Assembly: GCA_022786995.1 (NCBI GenBank)
Contig: JALFUW010000070.1
Coordinates: forward strand, 1-64,000
Source: Clostridiales bacterium
GTDB taxonomy: Bacteria; Bacillota; Clostridia; Oscillospirales; Oscillospiraceae
Direction: 5' to 3'
Length of the DNA: 64,000 nucleotides
Both the position numbers and the translations under genes were made by a program. Below, piece after piece: positions 17,392 through 30,100 of the stretch; within the stretch, counting starts at the first letter, position 1, and each line of letters begins with the position of its first letter. Below the pieces are notes generated by a model. That model did no database searches and was not told where the DNA came from. It saw only the letters and a program-made list of their open reading frames with translations.

Positions 17392-18130
17392 TTAGCCGGG
17401 AAGGCTGAGCTGTGTGAACTCCGCTTCGGTGAAGATGGCAAGCATCATATGCTCACCCATGGCGTCCATCGTGAACCGAATGACACCATCACGCACCTGG
17501 CAGGCTCTGACCACACATTCGCCGTCAATGCACAGCACCACATAAAGGGTCTGACCCTCGTAGGCGCCGTCGTAATGGCTCTCACGTTCGCCGGTGGTTG
17601 GATCGTAATCCGACAGCAGCTCGTACAGGTTGATGTAGACATACGCGCCGCCACGGAAGACCTGATGGCGATCTGCCTCGCTGGTATCCACACCCAGCGC
17701 CTCATACATCCGGGCCAGCCTCTCGGGTTTCTCCGCCCGGGTGCCGAAGTGGATGCCGGTCAGTGTGTCTTCACTGTAGATGTCGAACCGGCAGGCGAAC
17801 AGTGCCTTGCCCTCCAGCACCTTCTGAAGCAGAAGGCTGCAGGTCTCGCAGGGCCATGCCCAATCCCAGTGGTCATCCCGCTGGGCGAGGTTCGGCAGCT
17901 TACCGCTGCTGAGCCACTGTCCGATGGCTTCCATCTCCGCCAGCAGCTGCCGTGCCAGTTCCGCATCGATCACCTGAAGCGCCAGCTTCGCGTTGGCGGG
18001 GAACATTGCCGTGAAGCAGATACCCGTAGGCTCATCGCGCAGGGTTCTCAACTGTCCGTTCGTCTCTTCCTCGCCGCTTTCGCCGGTCGGATGGAACATC
18101 AGAGGCGTGTAGAACACATGGCCGTAGCGC
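17392..18130 (-). other. C-terminal non-repetitive globular domain of the giant protein
   Basis: HVFYTPLMFHPTGESGEEETNG...DWAWPCETCSLLLQKVLEGKALFACRFDIYSEDTLTGIHFG...GQTLYVVLCIDGECVVRACQVRDGVIRFTMDAMGEHMMLAIFTEAEFTQLSLPG. Composition changes abruptly; Cys-containing, no sorting signal. Confidence 0.7.
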
Positions 18131-21100
18131 GACAGCAGTGTCAGCTTGCCGCCAGCGATGGCGTTCAGATCATGCTCAGGCGTTCCAATATTGCCGTTAG
18201 CCAGAATATCCAGATCACCGCGGGCAATGATCTTCCCGCTTTCGCCGGTCTGGATGCTGCCGTCGGTTTCGATCTTCACGTTGTTGCCCTGAATCAGGTC
18301 AACCAGCAGCTCCGGCGACAGGTTATGGAGGTTCATATTGCCGCCAATAGCCGTCAGCCGATCCGTGTTGATCACCAGAGGCCGTTCAGTCGAACCGATG
18401 CCGCCGTTGGCCTTCAACGTCAGCTCGTCAGCATCCACCACCGTATCCTGTTTGCCGGTGAGATTGCCGCCGGAGGTGACGCTGCCCCGGTTGGCGTTGA
18501 TATCGCCAAGCTCGGTGTCCCCCTCGTTGGTGACGTGGAAGTCGTCGCCCATGCCGGACAGTTCGTCCACATTGGTATGGAAGCTGCCGTCCTTCGTGCC
18601 GCCCACGCTGGAGCCGCCGCTGCCGTCGGAATCCACTGCGGACAGATCTGCGCTGCCTGCCGTGATTCCTGTAGAGCCGGAGGTATCGGTGATGCTGCCG
18701 TCAGCGGTAATGCTGACCTTGGCATCGCCGGAGGTGGTAATGCCCGAAATCTTCAGATCATCCGCGGATACGATCTGCACATCGTCTTCGGCCTCCACCT
18801 TCAGTTCTCCGCCAATCGCCGCGCTCATGCCATTCTGGCCGCCGACCTTTCCGCCGGAAAGGATGGTGGCATTGCCGCCAGTCTGAATGGCAGGCGTTGC
18901 CTGACGATCGCCGCCGGTGGGCGCGAATGCGGCTCCGATGGTATCAGCGGGGATGTTGTTCGGCATCTGGGCCGCGTTTGGCGCCTGATTTGCCGCCGCC
19001 TGCTGATCTTTTGCCAGCTGTGCAAGACGATCCGCGTCCGCCTGCGCCTGGTTGAGCGCTCTCTGGGCGATTTCCAGAATCGTGCCTCTGGTGCCATAGG
19101 AGTTGCCGGTAATGCCGGAAATCTGCTCCACGATGGACTGGATATAGGCGTGCATCCGATCCATTTCGGTGATGCTCTCGTCCAGCGCGTGCCGATTGCC
19201 GGGAACATCGCTGCCGGTGCTGTTGCGGTAGATTTCCAGCCACAGATCCTTCAGCGCCACAGTGCCGTTGTTGTCGGACGTCGCTTCGTACTTGTCCACT
19301 GCGGTCTGGAGCTTGTTCACCAGTTCGGCAACCTTGCCGGCATTCGCCTGGGCCTCCTGGGCCTTCTCAGTAGCTTCGGCCTTGGCGTTGTGGGCTTCCT
19401 GAACCGCAAGCGCCTCATCCCGAATGGTTTCGGCTTCCGTTGCCGCAGACTGTGCCGCCTGCTGCTCCGCGTTGGCGTTATCAGCCACCGTCTGGGCCGC
19501 ATCGGCTTCGGCGCTGCGCTGATCCAGTTCCACAGCCGCTGCTTCCGCAGCCTGCTTGGCCTGCTGGAAGGCTTCCTGTGCGGGCCGTACAGCCGCTTCG
19601 GCATCCTTCACAGCCTTGGCTGCTTCGTCCATAGTCTTCTTCAGGGCTGCCTTTTCGGCAGGGGCCGCAGTTTCGTAGGCGTCCTTCGCCGCCTGGTAGG
19701 CAGTCTCGGCGTCGTTCAGTGTCTGTTCAGCGGTCTTGAGGGCCGCTTCCGCTTTGTCCAGCTGGTCATAGGCTTTCAGATACTGCTCCTGAGTCGCCGA
19801 CTTCGCGGCGTTCGCTTCGTTGAGAAGCTGCTGCGCCATCTGAGCCGCTTCCTGAGCCGCATTCAGGGCTTCCGCCTTGGCAAGCGCATCCCGCTGAGCC
19901 GCAAGGACTTCGTTAGCGTCGGTCTGATTCGCCTTGACGGCATCCATGGCATCGAGAACTGCCTGAGCAAGGCTTGCCCGCTCTGCCGCTTCCGCTGCCG
20001 CCTGCGCGGTCTGCCGCTTCTGCTCCAGCGCCTGCGCCGCGTTCATGGCCTGCTGGGCCTGTTCCGCGTCGGCTGCATTCTCAGCTGCCGCCTTGGCAAC
20101 GGCAATCCGCAGAGCTAGCTCGGCATCTTCTGCCGCATCCGTCTTCTGCCGGAGGGTCTGCTGGGCAGCTTCCAGCGCTTTGGCCGCATCCAGATAAGCA
20201 TTGTAAAGGTTCAGTCTCTCCGATTCTGTGGAGCTTGCATTGCCGAGCGCCTTCAGATAGGCACCGTAGGCTTCATCCTTCTGCTTCATTGCGCTATTGC
20301 GCTCTGTCTGGGCCTGAGAGGTCGCCGCCGCACTGGTCTTGTAAGCATTCATCGCCTCCGCCACCGCCGGATCCTGCATCAGCTCGGTATCCTTCAGGTA
20401 TTCATCCACCTGCTTCGTGTAAGCGTCCGCGTCCTGCGCTGCCTGATCGGCTTCTGCCTGCTTCTGGGCAGCTTCCACAGTGGCTTCATAGATGATCTGG
20501 GCTTCCTTCGCCGCCTGCACGGCGGTTTCATACGCAGGCTGCTGCGTCTTGTGCGCGTCAGCTGCTGCCTTTGCGGTGCTCAGCGCATTCTCTGCGGCCT
20601 TGAGGATTTCCCGGTTGGCCTGCGTGTCCTGTTCCGCCAGAGCATTCTGCGCTTCGCTCAACTGCTTCTGCGCCTCGACAACCGCCTGCTCCAGAGCCAC
20701 CTGCTCCTCCGCCCGAGCCTGTTCAGCCTTCGCCTGAGCCAGTGCATCCTTCGTCTGATCGATCATCGGGCCGACTTCGTCGTGGGTCTTCTTTGCGTCC
20801 AGCCACTTGGTCTGCAGATCGGTAAGCTTGCCGACAATGGCTTCCTGCTTCTGCACAGCACGCTTTGCGCTCTCCAGCGCGGTCTTGAGTGCTACCAGCT
20901 CCTGCGGGGTAGTCGTCTCATCTGCCAGCGCATTGTCATAAGCCGCCTGAGCAGTATTCTGCGCGCTTTGAAAATCATTCAACTTGTTGGTTTCCGCTGT
21001 CCAAGCGCTCTCGCCATCGCTGTAACCCAGCGTTACCGCCGCGCTGTCGTAGGCATCCTTCGCCTGCTCCATGGCAATGCGGGTCATGCTCAGGTAATCC

Positions 21101-24100
21101 AGAGCGTCATAGAAGTCCCCGTACAGGCTGTCCGCCTTCTTTTGGGCTTCCGCCACGGTCTTCTCGTTTTCCGCCGTGGGATCCGCCTCGAAATCGGCCT
21201 TTGCCTGGGTCAGCGCATCCTGCGCCAGCTGGTAAGCGATAATGGGATTGGCCTTGGCCGCATCCAGACGGGCCTGAGCCGCTTCAAGGGCTTCCTGTGC
21301 CGCCTCCAGCGTCTGCTTCTTCAGCATAAGCTGGCTGACCGCGTCCGCATTGCTGCCGTTCACATCGGAATCCAGCAGACACCGCAGTGCCTGCTGATAG
21401 GCTTCCTCGGTGTCAAAGCCGAAGGCCGCCTGAGCCGCCTCGCGGGCTGTCTGGGCTTCCGTGACTGCCGTCTGGGCATCCGCGTACTCGGTCTGCGCCT
21501 TTGCGATGGCATCGTCGTTGGTCAGGGATTTCAGCAGCGCTTCCAGCTTTACGGTATCCTGTCCGGCTGCCGCGGCTGCCGCGATGGCATCCCGCAGAGA
21601 CTGGATGGTACTGCCAAGGTCATTGCCGCTGGCATCCATCAGCATATCGCCGTTGGGGTTCGCCAGAACCAGATCGCCCTGTGCCTGAATCTCGGTAATC
21701 AGCATATCGCCATCCGGCTGGAGGACGAACACATCCTCGCCCTTGAGGCTGACGGTGCCGCCCACGGTCGCGTCAGACTGAATATCGAAGGGATCTTCCG
21801 CCGTGCCGATGCTGACGGTGCTGTCCACATGGACGCTGCCGCCGCCAAGGGCACTGCCGGTCAGGTGATCCGGGCTGTTGGGATCCAGCGCGTCATGGAT
21901 ATCGGACACGCTGATGTCCTTCTCGGCGGTCACTTCCACCAGACGCTGGGCGCTGTCCGCGATCAGGGTCAGGTTGTCCTCGGCCTCCAAGTAGATACCG
22001 CTGCCGCACTGGGCGGTCATGGTGCCGCCGGTGGCGTTGCCAGCTTCATCATTGCCCACGTTGACTGCCAAAGGCTTCTCGGCAGAACCGATGCTGCCGG
22101 AGCCGGTCTGGACGGTCACATTGCCGTCGGCATCCAGATTCAGCTTGCCATCAGTCAGTTCTTCCTCGGTCAGTACGTTGTTCACGCTGCCATTTTCGCT
22201 GGCTGTGGTCAGGATAATATCCTGCTTTGCCTGAACGGTGCCCAGGTTCATGTCGCCGTGCAGTTCCGTCAGGTAAATGCTGCCGTTTGCCGCCTCGGCG
22301 TTCAGCTCCGTACCCTCATACAGATCGTCGGTGCGGATCCAGTCGTAGCGCAGAGCCACGGGGAGCATCCACAGGGTCTCGCCGTCAACAGTGACCACGC
22401 CGATGCCAAACAGGTTCGCAATCCGCTCGGTACTGGTGTTATCCAGCCGGTAGGCATTTCGGATATCCTCCATCAGCTGCTCTGTCAGCAATTGCTTGCT
22501 GCCATCCTTGGCAATCAGCCACAGGTCACCAGTGCCCTGCTGTTCCAGAGTGCCCTTCGGGTTCATCAGATCCTCAAAGCGGATGCCGAAGGCCGTGCCG
22601 TAGGCGGTATTGCCCACCAGCTGATCGGCGGTCTGACCGCGGTAGATGCTCTCATCCACGCTCAGCACCTTCTCAGGCCGGTTGGTGCGCTCTTCGATGA
22701 TCAGGGACTGCTCGGCACTGCCGATGCTGTCGCGGGCGTAAAGATCGATCTTACCGCCGCTGACATGGGCCGCCCGGTCACCGTCATTCTTATAATCCGT
22801 CAAGCCGTAGCCGTTGGAGCTTTCCTGATAGTTCCAGTTGGGATTGCTGCTGTCAAGAACCGCGCCCAGAATGCTGCCGGCCAGATTGGTGATGGTAATG
22901 TCGCCACGCTCAGAGCGGATGTTGCCCACGGTGAGATTCACGGTTGCGGGGGTATCCTCCGCTGCCGCAAGGCTGCCGCCTGCGCTGTAGAGCACGTTGC
23001 CGGGCTGCAGGCCGGTGACAGGATCTGTCAGCGTCTTGACCTGTTCAGGATCCACCGTCACGGTGATGCTTCCCTCGTTGTAGAGGTAGGTCTCGCCGGT
23101 GGTGACGCCGAAGGTCACGTTGAACTTCCGTGCATCCGGATCGAGCAGCGTGTTGCTCAGAACGTACTTGCGCCGGTTGGCTTCCGTCACGGCTTCCGTC
23201 AGGGTCAGAATGCTCTGCTTGACGGTATCCACATCCGCCTGGGCGTCGTCGGACTTCTGCTGTGCCTGGGTCAGGAGGTCAGTCTGTGCATTCAGCACAT
23301 TCTGTGCGTCCGCGACCACAGCCTGAGCGGCATCAACCTCTGCCTGCGCAGCATTCTTCGCGGCTTCCGTCTTCGCGGCATCCAGCTTCTTCTGTGCGTC
23401 GGCCAGTGCTTTTTCCGCCACCGTCAGGGCAACCACTGCCTTCTGGTAGGACAGCTGCTGTTCAAACAGTTCCGCATCCGCGACATTCAGGGCAGACAGC
23501 GAGTGTGCCAGCACATCGGAGGACTGGGCAAGGATGGTTTCCGCCAGATTCTGACCACGGTCAGCGTCCTGAATGGCCTGCTTCAGGGTTGTTTCGTTGT
23601 AGACCTTCACGCCAGCCATCGTTTCCAGTGCGTTCTGAATTGCTTCTGCCGCTGCCTTGAGACCATTGACTGTTTCGTAGGCTACGTTCTGCGCCGTGTT
23701 CAGCTCGGTTTCCACCCGGTTCTGAGCAGCCTTGTCGCCGGAAGCGTCGTAATCAGCATAGCCATCGTCCAACCGGGCGATCTGCTGATCCAGCAGCCGC
23801 ATCGCAATACTGGCCTCGTCTGCCAGAGCCTGCTGGGTTTCAATCTGTACCTGAAGCTTGTCCAGCGTGTTCTGCAGAGCGTCCAGCTGCTTATTAAGGT
23901 TACCAATCTGCGTGTTGTACCACGCAGCCGCTGTAGCATTCTTCTGATCCAGATAGTACTGCTTCCAGGCTTCTGCCTCGGCCTTCTGCATCTGAAGCTG
24001 GCGGATGCTCTCCAGCGTGTCGTTACGCTGGGTTTCGGCTTCCGCGATGGTGTTCTGTGCCGCATCGTAAGCATTCTGGGCTTCCTGCTTCTTCTGCTGA

Positions 24101-27100
24101 GCCTCGGGCAGCAGATTCAGGCTCTGCCGGATCACAGCGTCCATCAGGGATGCGACGAAGGCATCCTTGTACATGAGTTTCTGTCCGTCGGCCTCCACCA
24201 GCTCCGTGCTGCTGTTCAGCAGGAAGTTGATGAGGTCTGCCAGATTGCCGTTTTTGACCTCTTGGTTGAGCAGGTCGCGGGAATACACAACCTCTCCGTT
24301 GTCGTAAATGGCTCCGAAGAGCTTGTAAGCCGCTTCCTCCTCCAGCTCGCCGCCGGCAACCATGGCATTCAGCGCCTCGGCGTAGGTCATGCCGTAGTAG
24401 GCACCGTCCTTGTCCCGCAGCTGGGCATCCAGCTCACGGGCAAAGCTCTCACCGAAGAACTTTGCGATGCTGCTGCGCTGAATTTCCGCGCCGCCAAGGG
24501 CGTTCTGTACGGAGCTTTCCAGATCGTTCACCGTGTTGAGCCATGCCAGTCCGGCATCCTGTCCGTAAACAGCCGCCGCCCGGTCATAGATCCAGCGGAG
24601 GATCTCATCACGGGTCTGAGCGGTCAGAACCCGCAGGAAGAACTGCTCATCGCTGAAGGCCAGGTAATCCGTTCCGTTCACGCCGCCGGCGGTCACATAC
24701 CGCGCCGCGGTGGCAGCCATCTCGTAGGAGTAGCCCTGATCGATCAGGTACTGGCGCAGATCGCTTTCCGCGGCCGTCTCGCCCTGCTCGTTGCGCTTCT
24801 GGCCGTCGATGAAGACGTTGACCGCCTGCTCGATCACCAGAGTCAGCGCCTCTGGGATGTTTACATACATCCAGCTGCTGGCGCTGCCGATGTCACCACC
24901 GGCGCGCAGCGTCAGGGACGCATTCTCCGGCGTATCGCCGCCCACATCCTCGGGATAACGCTTATCCGCGAAGGTGATGGTACTGTGCAGGTTATGCCGC
25001 ATACCGCTTTCATCGGGAGCCGTAGCCCAGTGCGCCTGCGTAAGGTTGTTACCCGCATCCAGCCGGATATTGCTCTTTTGTGCCATGATTCGGTCAAAGG
25101 CCAGATCCGCAGCCGCGCTGCGCAGGGAAACGTTGGCAAATTCAGCGGTGAGCACCGGCAGAGTCTGCTTGCCTTCCGACAGGCTCAGCAGGCTTGCCCG
25201 GGTATTGCTGGCTTCATCGCCGCTGATGACCACATCGGGAATGGAGTAGTTGGAGCTGAAACCGTATTCCTCGTTGTAGTCGTGCTGGTAATCCACCCTG
25301 CCATCGGTGGAAACCACCTGGACGGCACTTCCGTCCGTAATGGTCAGTTCTCGATCGGCAATGCGTTTGCCCTCAGCCACATCGTTGAGGTTGTAGCGCC
25401 AGATCTGATCCAGCGCGGCCACGATGGACAAGGCGGTAATGCCGTTTCTGCCATTGTCGGTATCATCGGAGACATTCAGTGCGCCGCTATCCAGACGTGC
25501 GCCTTCCACGATCCAGTTAGCCGCCCGGAAGCCGCCGAAATAGCTGCGGACGTTCATGCCGGTACCGTAAGCACGATACATCTGATCCAGATACTCCGGC
25601 AGTGCCTGCTTCAGCATACTACGATCCGTAACTGCACCCGCGTTTTCGCAGATGTAGAGATCCTTGTCGTTGATCGTGTCGTTGGCGTTCCAGACTTCCT
25701 TGTTCACCGCGGTCTCCAGCAGCCGGATATCGCCCAGCACATCCGCCGTCACCGTGCTGGCGGTGATCAGCAGATCCAGGGAGTTATCGTAGCAGGTGTT
25801 GGAGGTGCCGGTGATGAATTCCAGGCTGGGCAGCTGGGCATAGGTACTGGGATCGTTGCGATCGAACTGGTCGTTGTTGTTGGTGTAGCCAACCTTGATG
25901 ATGACGCTGGCGCTGGTATACGGGAAGGGGTTCCCCTCCTGACGCTTCTCAGCATCCACGAAGTAGACCCGCTCATGACAGCCGATGATCTGGACAGCGG
26001 GCATGGGATTCTCGCCGCCGTCATCGAACTTGACGCTCAGGGTTTTCGCGGTACAGGCTGTCACGTTGCTGCCGTAGAAGTACCAGGTCTTGCTGGCCAT
26101 CTCGCCGTCGTCCGTGCTGACGGACGCGCGGCTGCGCTCCACATACAGATGGTCGATGCGGATGTTGGAGTGGATGTTCAGGTTCATCACGCTGTTGACC
26201 ACACGCCACTGGGACATCTGCATATCGTGGGTGTCGTCCTGGTTAGTGTACCAGTAGTCGGTGTTGTTCAGCTCGCCGTTGCTGCTGGTGAAGGAAACCA
26301 CGCTCAGATTCTCCATCAGAACGGTTTCACGAACGTTGATATCGCCGTACACATCCACACTCACTGTCGCGTTGTCCGCATGGAAGGAGTCGCTGCGGTT
26401 GGTGGAGGCGATGTCCGTCATATCCAGCCGATCCAGCAGGGTGATGCTGGTATCCGGGATCAGAGCACTGCCATTGAAGGTGAAATACTTATGATCCTTT
26501 TCAAGATACACGGTGTGGTTCGCGTCGTCGTTGGTGAAGTCGAACAGGTGGTACCCCTCACCCAGGGGATTCAGCACCAGGTCAAGCGCCTGCGCAACCT
26601 TGTTCAGGTTGCCGTACTTGGCGGCGCCCTGTGCCGGGGTGTAGGTGTAGAATTCTCCCTCCCGTTCCAGATAGAGCGTTCCGTCCGCACCGGCGTAGAC
26701 ATCGAAGCTGCTGACTTCCGCCGCTTCCAGGCCGCCCTTACGGCTGCGCAGAACCACGGACTTATCGTCAAGGGGCTGGCAGTTCGTGATGTTAATAACG
26801 TTCTTCTGACCGTTATTCACATCGTTTTCGTCGTTGACCACCTGAATATCACCGTACACATCCAGCGTGAAGCTGCTGCCGGTAATATCCACGGTCTTGC
26901 CGGTGTAACCGCCGCCGGTGGTCACCTGATAACTCTCGTGGTCATTGGTTTCCACAACGGACAGGTTTTCGGGAACGGACTGGATCTTCTGCAGGGAGTT
27001 GTTCTGCACCTCGTAGGTGTAGTAGGCTTCTTCCTCGGTCAGCAGGTACAGCAGGCTGCCGGTATCGTCGGACTGCAGGCTGTAGGTCTGGCCCGGATTC

Positions 27101-30100
27101 AGCGCCGTCAGGCCGGTTCCATCGCTTGCCTGAGCAACCAGCTGGCCGGTGGTGCTGTCGTAGCTGTAATAGCTGCTGCCGCTTCTGAGATACAGATTGC
27201 CAACCGCGTCGTACAGTGCCTCAAACCGGGTGCCGGGCTGAATAGCCTTGCAATCTTCCTTCTGATTCTTGCTGAGCACCTGCTGGCGCAGGCTGTAAAC
27301 CTTATCCTGGAAGACGTAGTAGGTTTCACCAGACTTGTAGTACAGGTTATTGCCGTTCTTCAAGATCTGGTAGCTGATGCCCTTGTCGATGGCTGTCAGC
27401 TTGGGCAGCGTACCCTCAACCGCTTTCAAAACGCCGTTAACGAACTGGAACCAGCTGTCGCCGGACTGGTAGTACAGCGTCTTCGCGTTCTCGTCGATGA
27501 ACACGTTGTAAGCGCCGGTATTCGCGCTGACCGCGCCGTTACCATCCGCCAGAGAACTGATCTGCGCGGTGGAATTCTTAACCGACAGGTGGCTGATCTT
27601 CAGCTCCCCTGCCGCCACGGCCAGGAAGGTGCTGTTTGTAATGATCCAGGAGGCACAAGTGGTGCCGTAGTCCTCGGTGGTCATGCCGCCGTGGTGAGAA
27701 ATCAGGCTGACATCACTGTCGGTTACGGTCAGCTTGTCCTTGATGGCGATATCGCCGTCAACATCCACAACCGCCTTGGAATTCTGAATCAGCCAAGCGT
27801 TGCCGTCGCAGTCGCTAGACATACCGCCATTGGTGCTGTTGATGTACAGGCCCATTTCGCCGGAAGCCATTCCGAGATAGGAACCAGTGCCCTCGCTGCT
27901 CATGACGCTGACCACAGGAGCGTCAACTGTAGCGCTTTCCTCATTTCGGATAAGCACATCTCCGGCAGTCTCAATCGCCAGACGGCTTTCGCTGAGGGAA
28001 ATGGTCTTACCGATGTAGCCGCCGTCGACAGATTTCAGGGTGACATGAGAATTGAAATTGCCGTTCTTGCTCACATCCAGATGGCTGATTGCGATATTCT
28101 GAGCCGCCTGAACACCGACGCGGGAGCCGGTGATGGTACAATGCGATTCTCCGTCATCGCCCTCGCCGGGTTCTTCGGTGTCCGCCACCACAAAGGCGCC
28201 CTCGGAGCTGCTAATGTCAGCTTCGCTGTCCGTGATTTCCAGATCACGGTCAATGACGATGTCGCTCTTTGCCGCCACGGTCAGGGCCGTGTTCACGATC
28301 TGCCAGCCGTTTCGGGCCTCGTTAGAATACACGCCGCCGTTTTCGCTGGTCAAACTGACCGTGCTGCCGATGGTATGGAAGACAGTTTCCTTCTTATTGC
28401 TGTTCTTGCGAATGTAAATGTCGCCATAGGTACGGATTGCCGTCTGGCAGGTATTCAGCAGAATCTGCTGTGCCGTCAGCGTACCGCCGCCGGTAATCTG
28501 GATGACCATATCCGCGGAGGTGATTCCGGGAATGGCGCCAATGGTGCCGTCTTCCTGCACATTCCAGTTTGCCGTCAGGTTGCGGAAGCTGATGTCGCCG
28601 CCTGCCTGCACGGTCAGGTCGCTCTGGTTCACATTCCAGTCGCCGGGCTGTGCCTCACTGCCGGTCTGGACATTGCCGCAAATGTTCATTGCCACATCCG
28701 CGTTCCGAATGTTCCAGGCCTGGGTGTCACCGCCGGTGAGCAGGCTGCCCTTCCGGCTGGTGAATTTGACTTTGGCCCTCTCGGTGTCGGTGCCCGTCAC
28801 TGTCAGTACGGTTCCCGTCTGGCCCGCCGCAATGCTGATATCGCCAAAGACATCCACGTTCAGGGTTCCCGCATCGGTAACCGACACGGTTCCCGCTTTG
28901 AATGCGCCGCCGTTGTCGGCATCCAGGCCGTAAGCCACGGAAGTTCCGTTCTTGGTCAGAGAGGACAGCGTTGCGGTTGCCGCGTTCACCGTCAGATTGG
29001 TCGTGATGGCGATATCCTTCGCCGCTTGCAGGGTCAGGACATTGCCGTTTGCAACACGCAGCGCCGGAGCGGTAAAGCCGCCGAAGTTGGTGGTAATGTT
29101 GGTGGTTCCGCCATTCAGCGTGGTCTCGCCGAATGCCACATCGCCGGAAACAGTGATGTTGGCAGTTGTGTCGGTGAAATTCACGCCGCCCTTGACGGTC
29201 AGGCCGTTCTCGGCGCTTCCCTGCCGGTCGATGGTAACGATGGCCTGATTCGCCTCGAAGATTCCAGTGACGGAAGTGTCGCCGGCCTTGCCGTTGTAGC
29301 CATCGGCGACGAAGGTCGCGTTCTGAACGTTCACGCTGCCCTGGAATTCCAGATCACCGCCCACATAGAAGTTCGTGGTGGACTGGCCAGTGACGGTAAT
29401 TGCCTTCGCGGGCTGATTCTCGCCTCCCGCCTTCACGGTCAGCTTTCCGCCGGCGGTAAAGGTGGCGGTGGACTTGTCCTCCACGGTAACCGTGTACTGC
29501 ACATTACCGCCTTCGGCTGTGGTGCTGTTCTCGGTGATTCCACCGTCGATGGTCAGATCGCCGCCGGTAGCCGTCAGGATCAGCGTACTGGGATCCAGAT
29601 AGATGGTGCCGCTCACCTTGATGGAACCGGGAACCACAACTTCGGTGGTAGATTTCACCAGGCGAACCGTTCCGATTTGGGCGTCCTCGCCGGAGCGAAC
29701 CACCAGCTTGGTGTTGGGGCCGGTACTTGGCACGCCGTTGCTCAGGATAATATCCCGGGTTTTCACGGTCTTACCGGCTGTTAGGTTCAGTTTGCTGTTG
29801 GATGTTGTGTCATCGGCCTTGACATCGCCGGTGACGGTCAGATTTCCCGTCTCGGCAGTCTGGGTTATGGTGCCATTCTCAGAGAGGATAGAGCCGTTGA
29901 TGGTGATATCGCCGGTGCTGGTGGTCTGGTTCACGGTGCCGCCGCTGGTGTGGACAGAACCGTTGACCGTAATGCTGCCGCTCACCTCGTTCGTCAGTGT
30001 GCCGCCGGTGACATTGACAGCATTCGTGGTTCCTGCCGCAGCGCTGATAGTCTCGCTGCCGGATACGGTGATCGTCGCATCGCCGCCGTTCAGCGCGATG

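Noticed and set aside
20551-29784. 3,077-aa plus-strand ORF (and similar long ones at 16063, 29950, 34957, 40897, 49861, 54133)
   Set aside because: Codon-aligned antisense of the giant gene. The translations are Gly/His/Arg/Val-rich with no domains, and the open frame is explained by avoidance of TTA/CTA/TCA.
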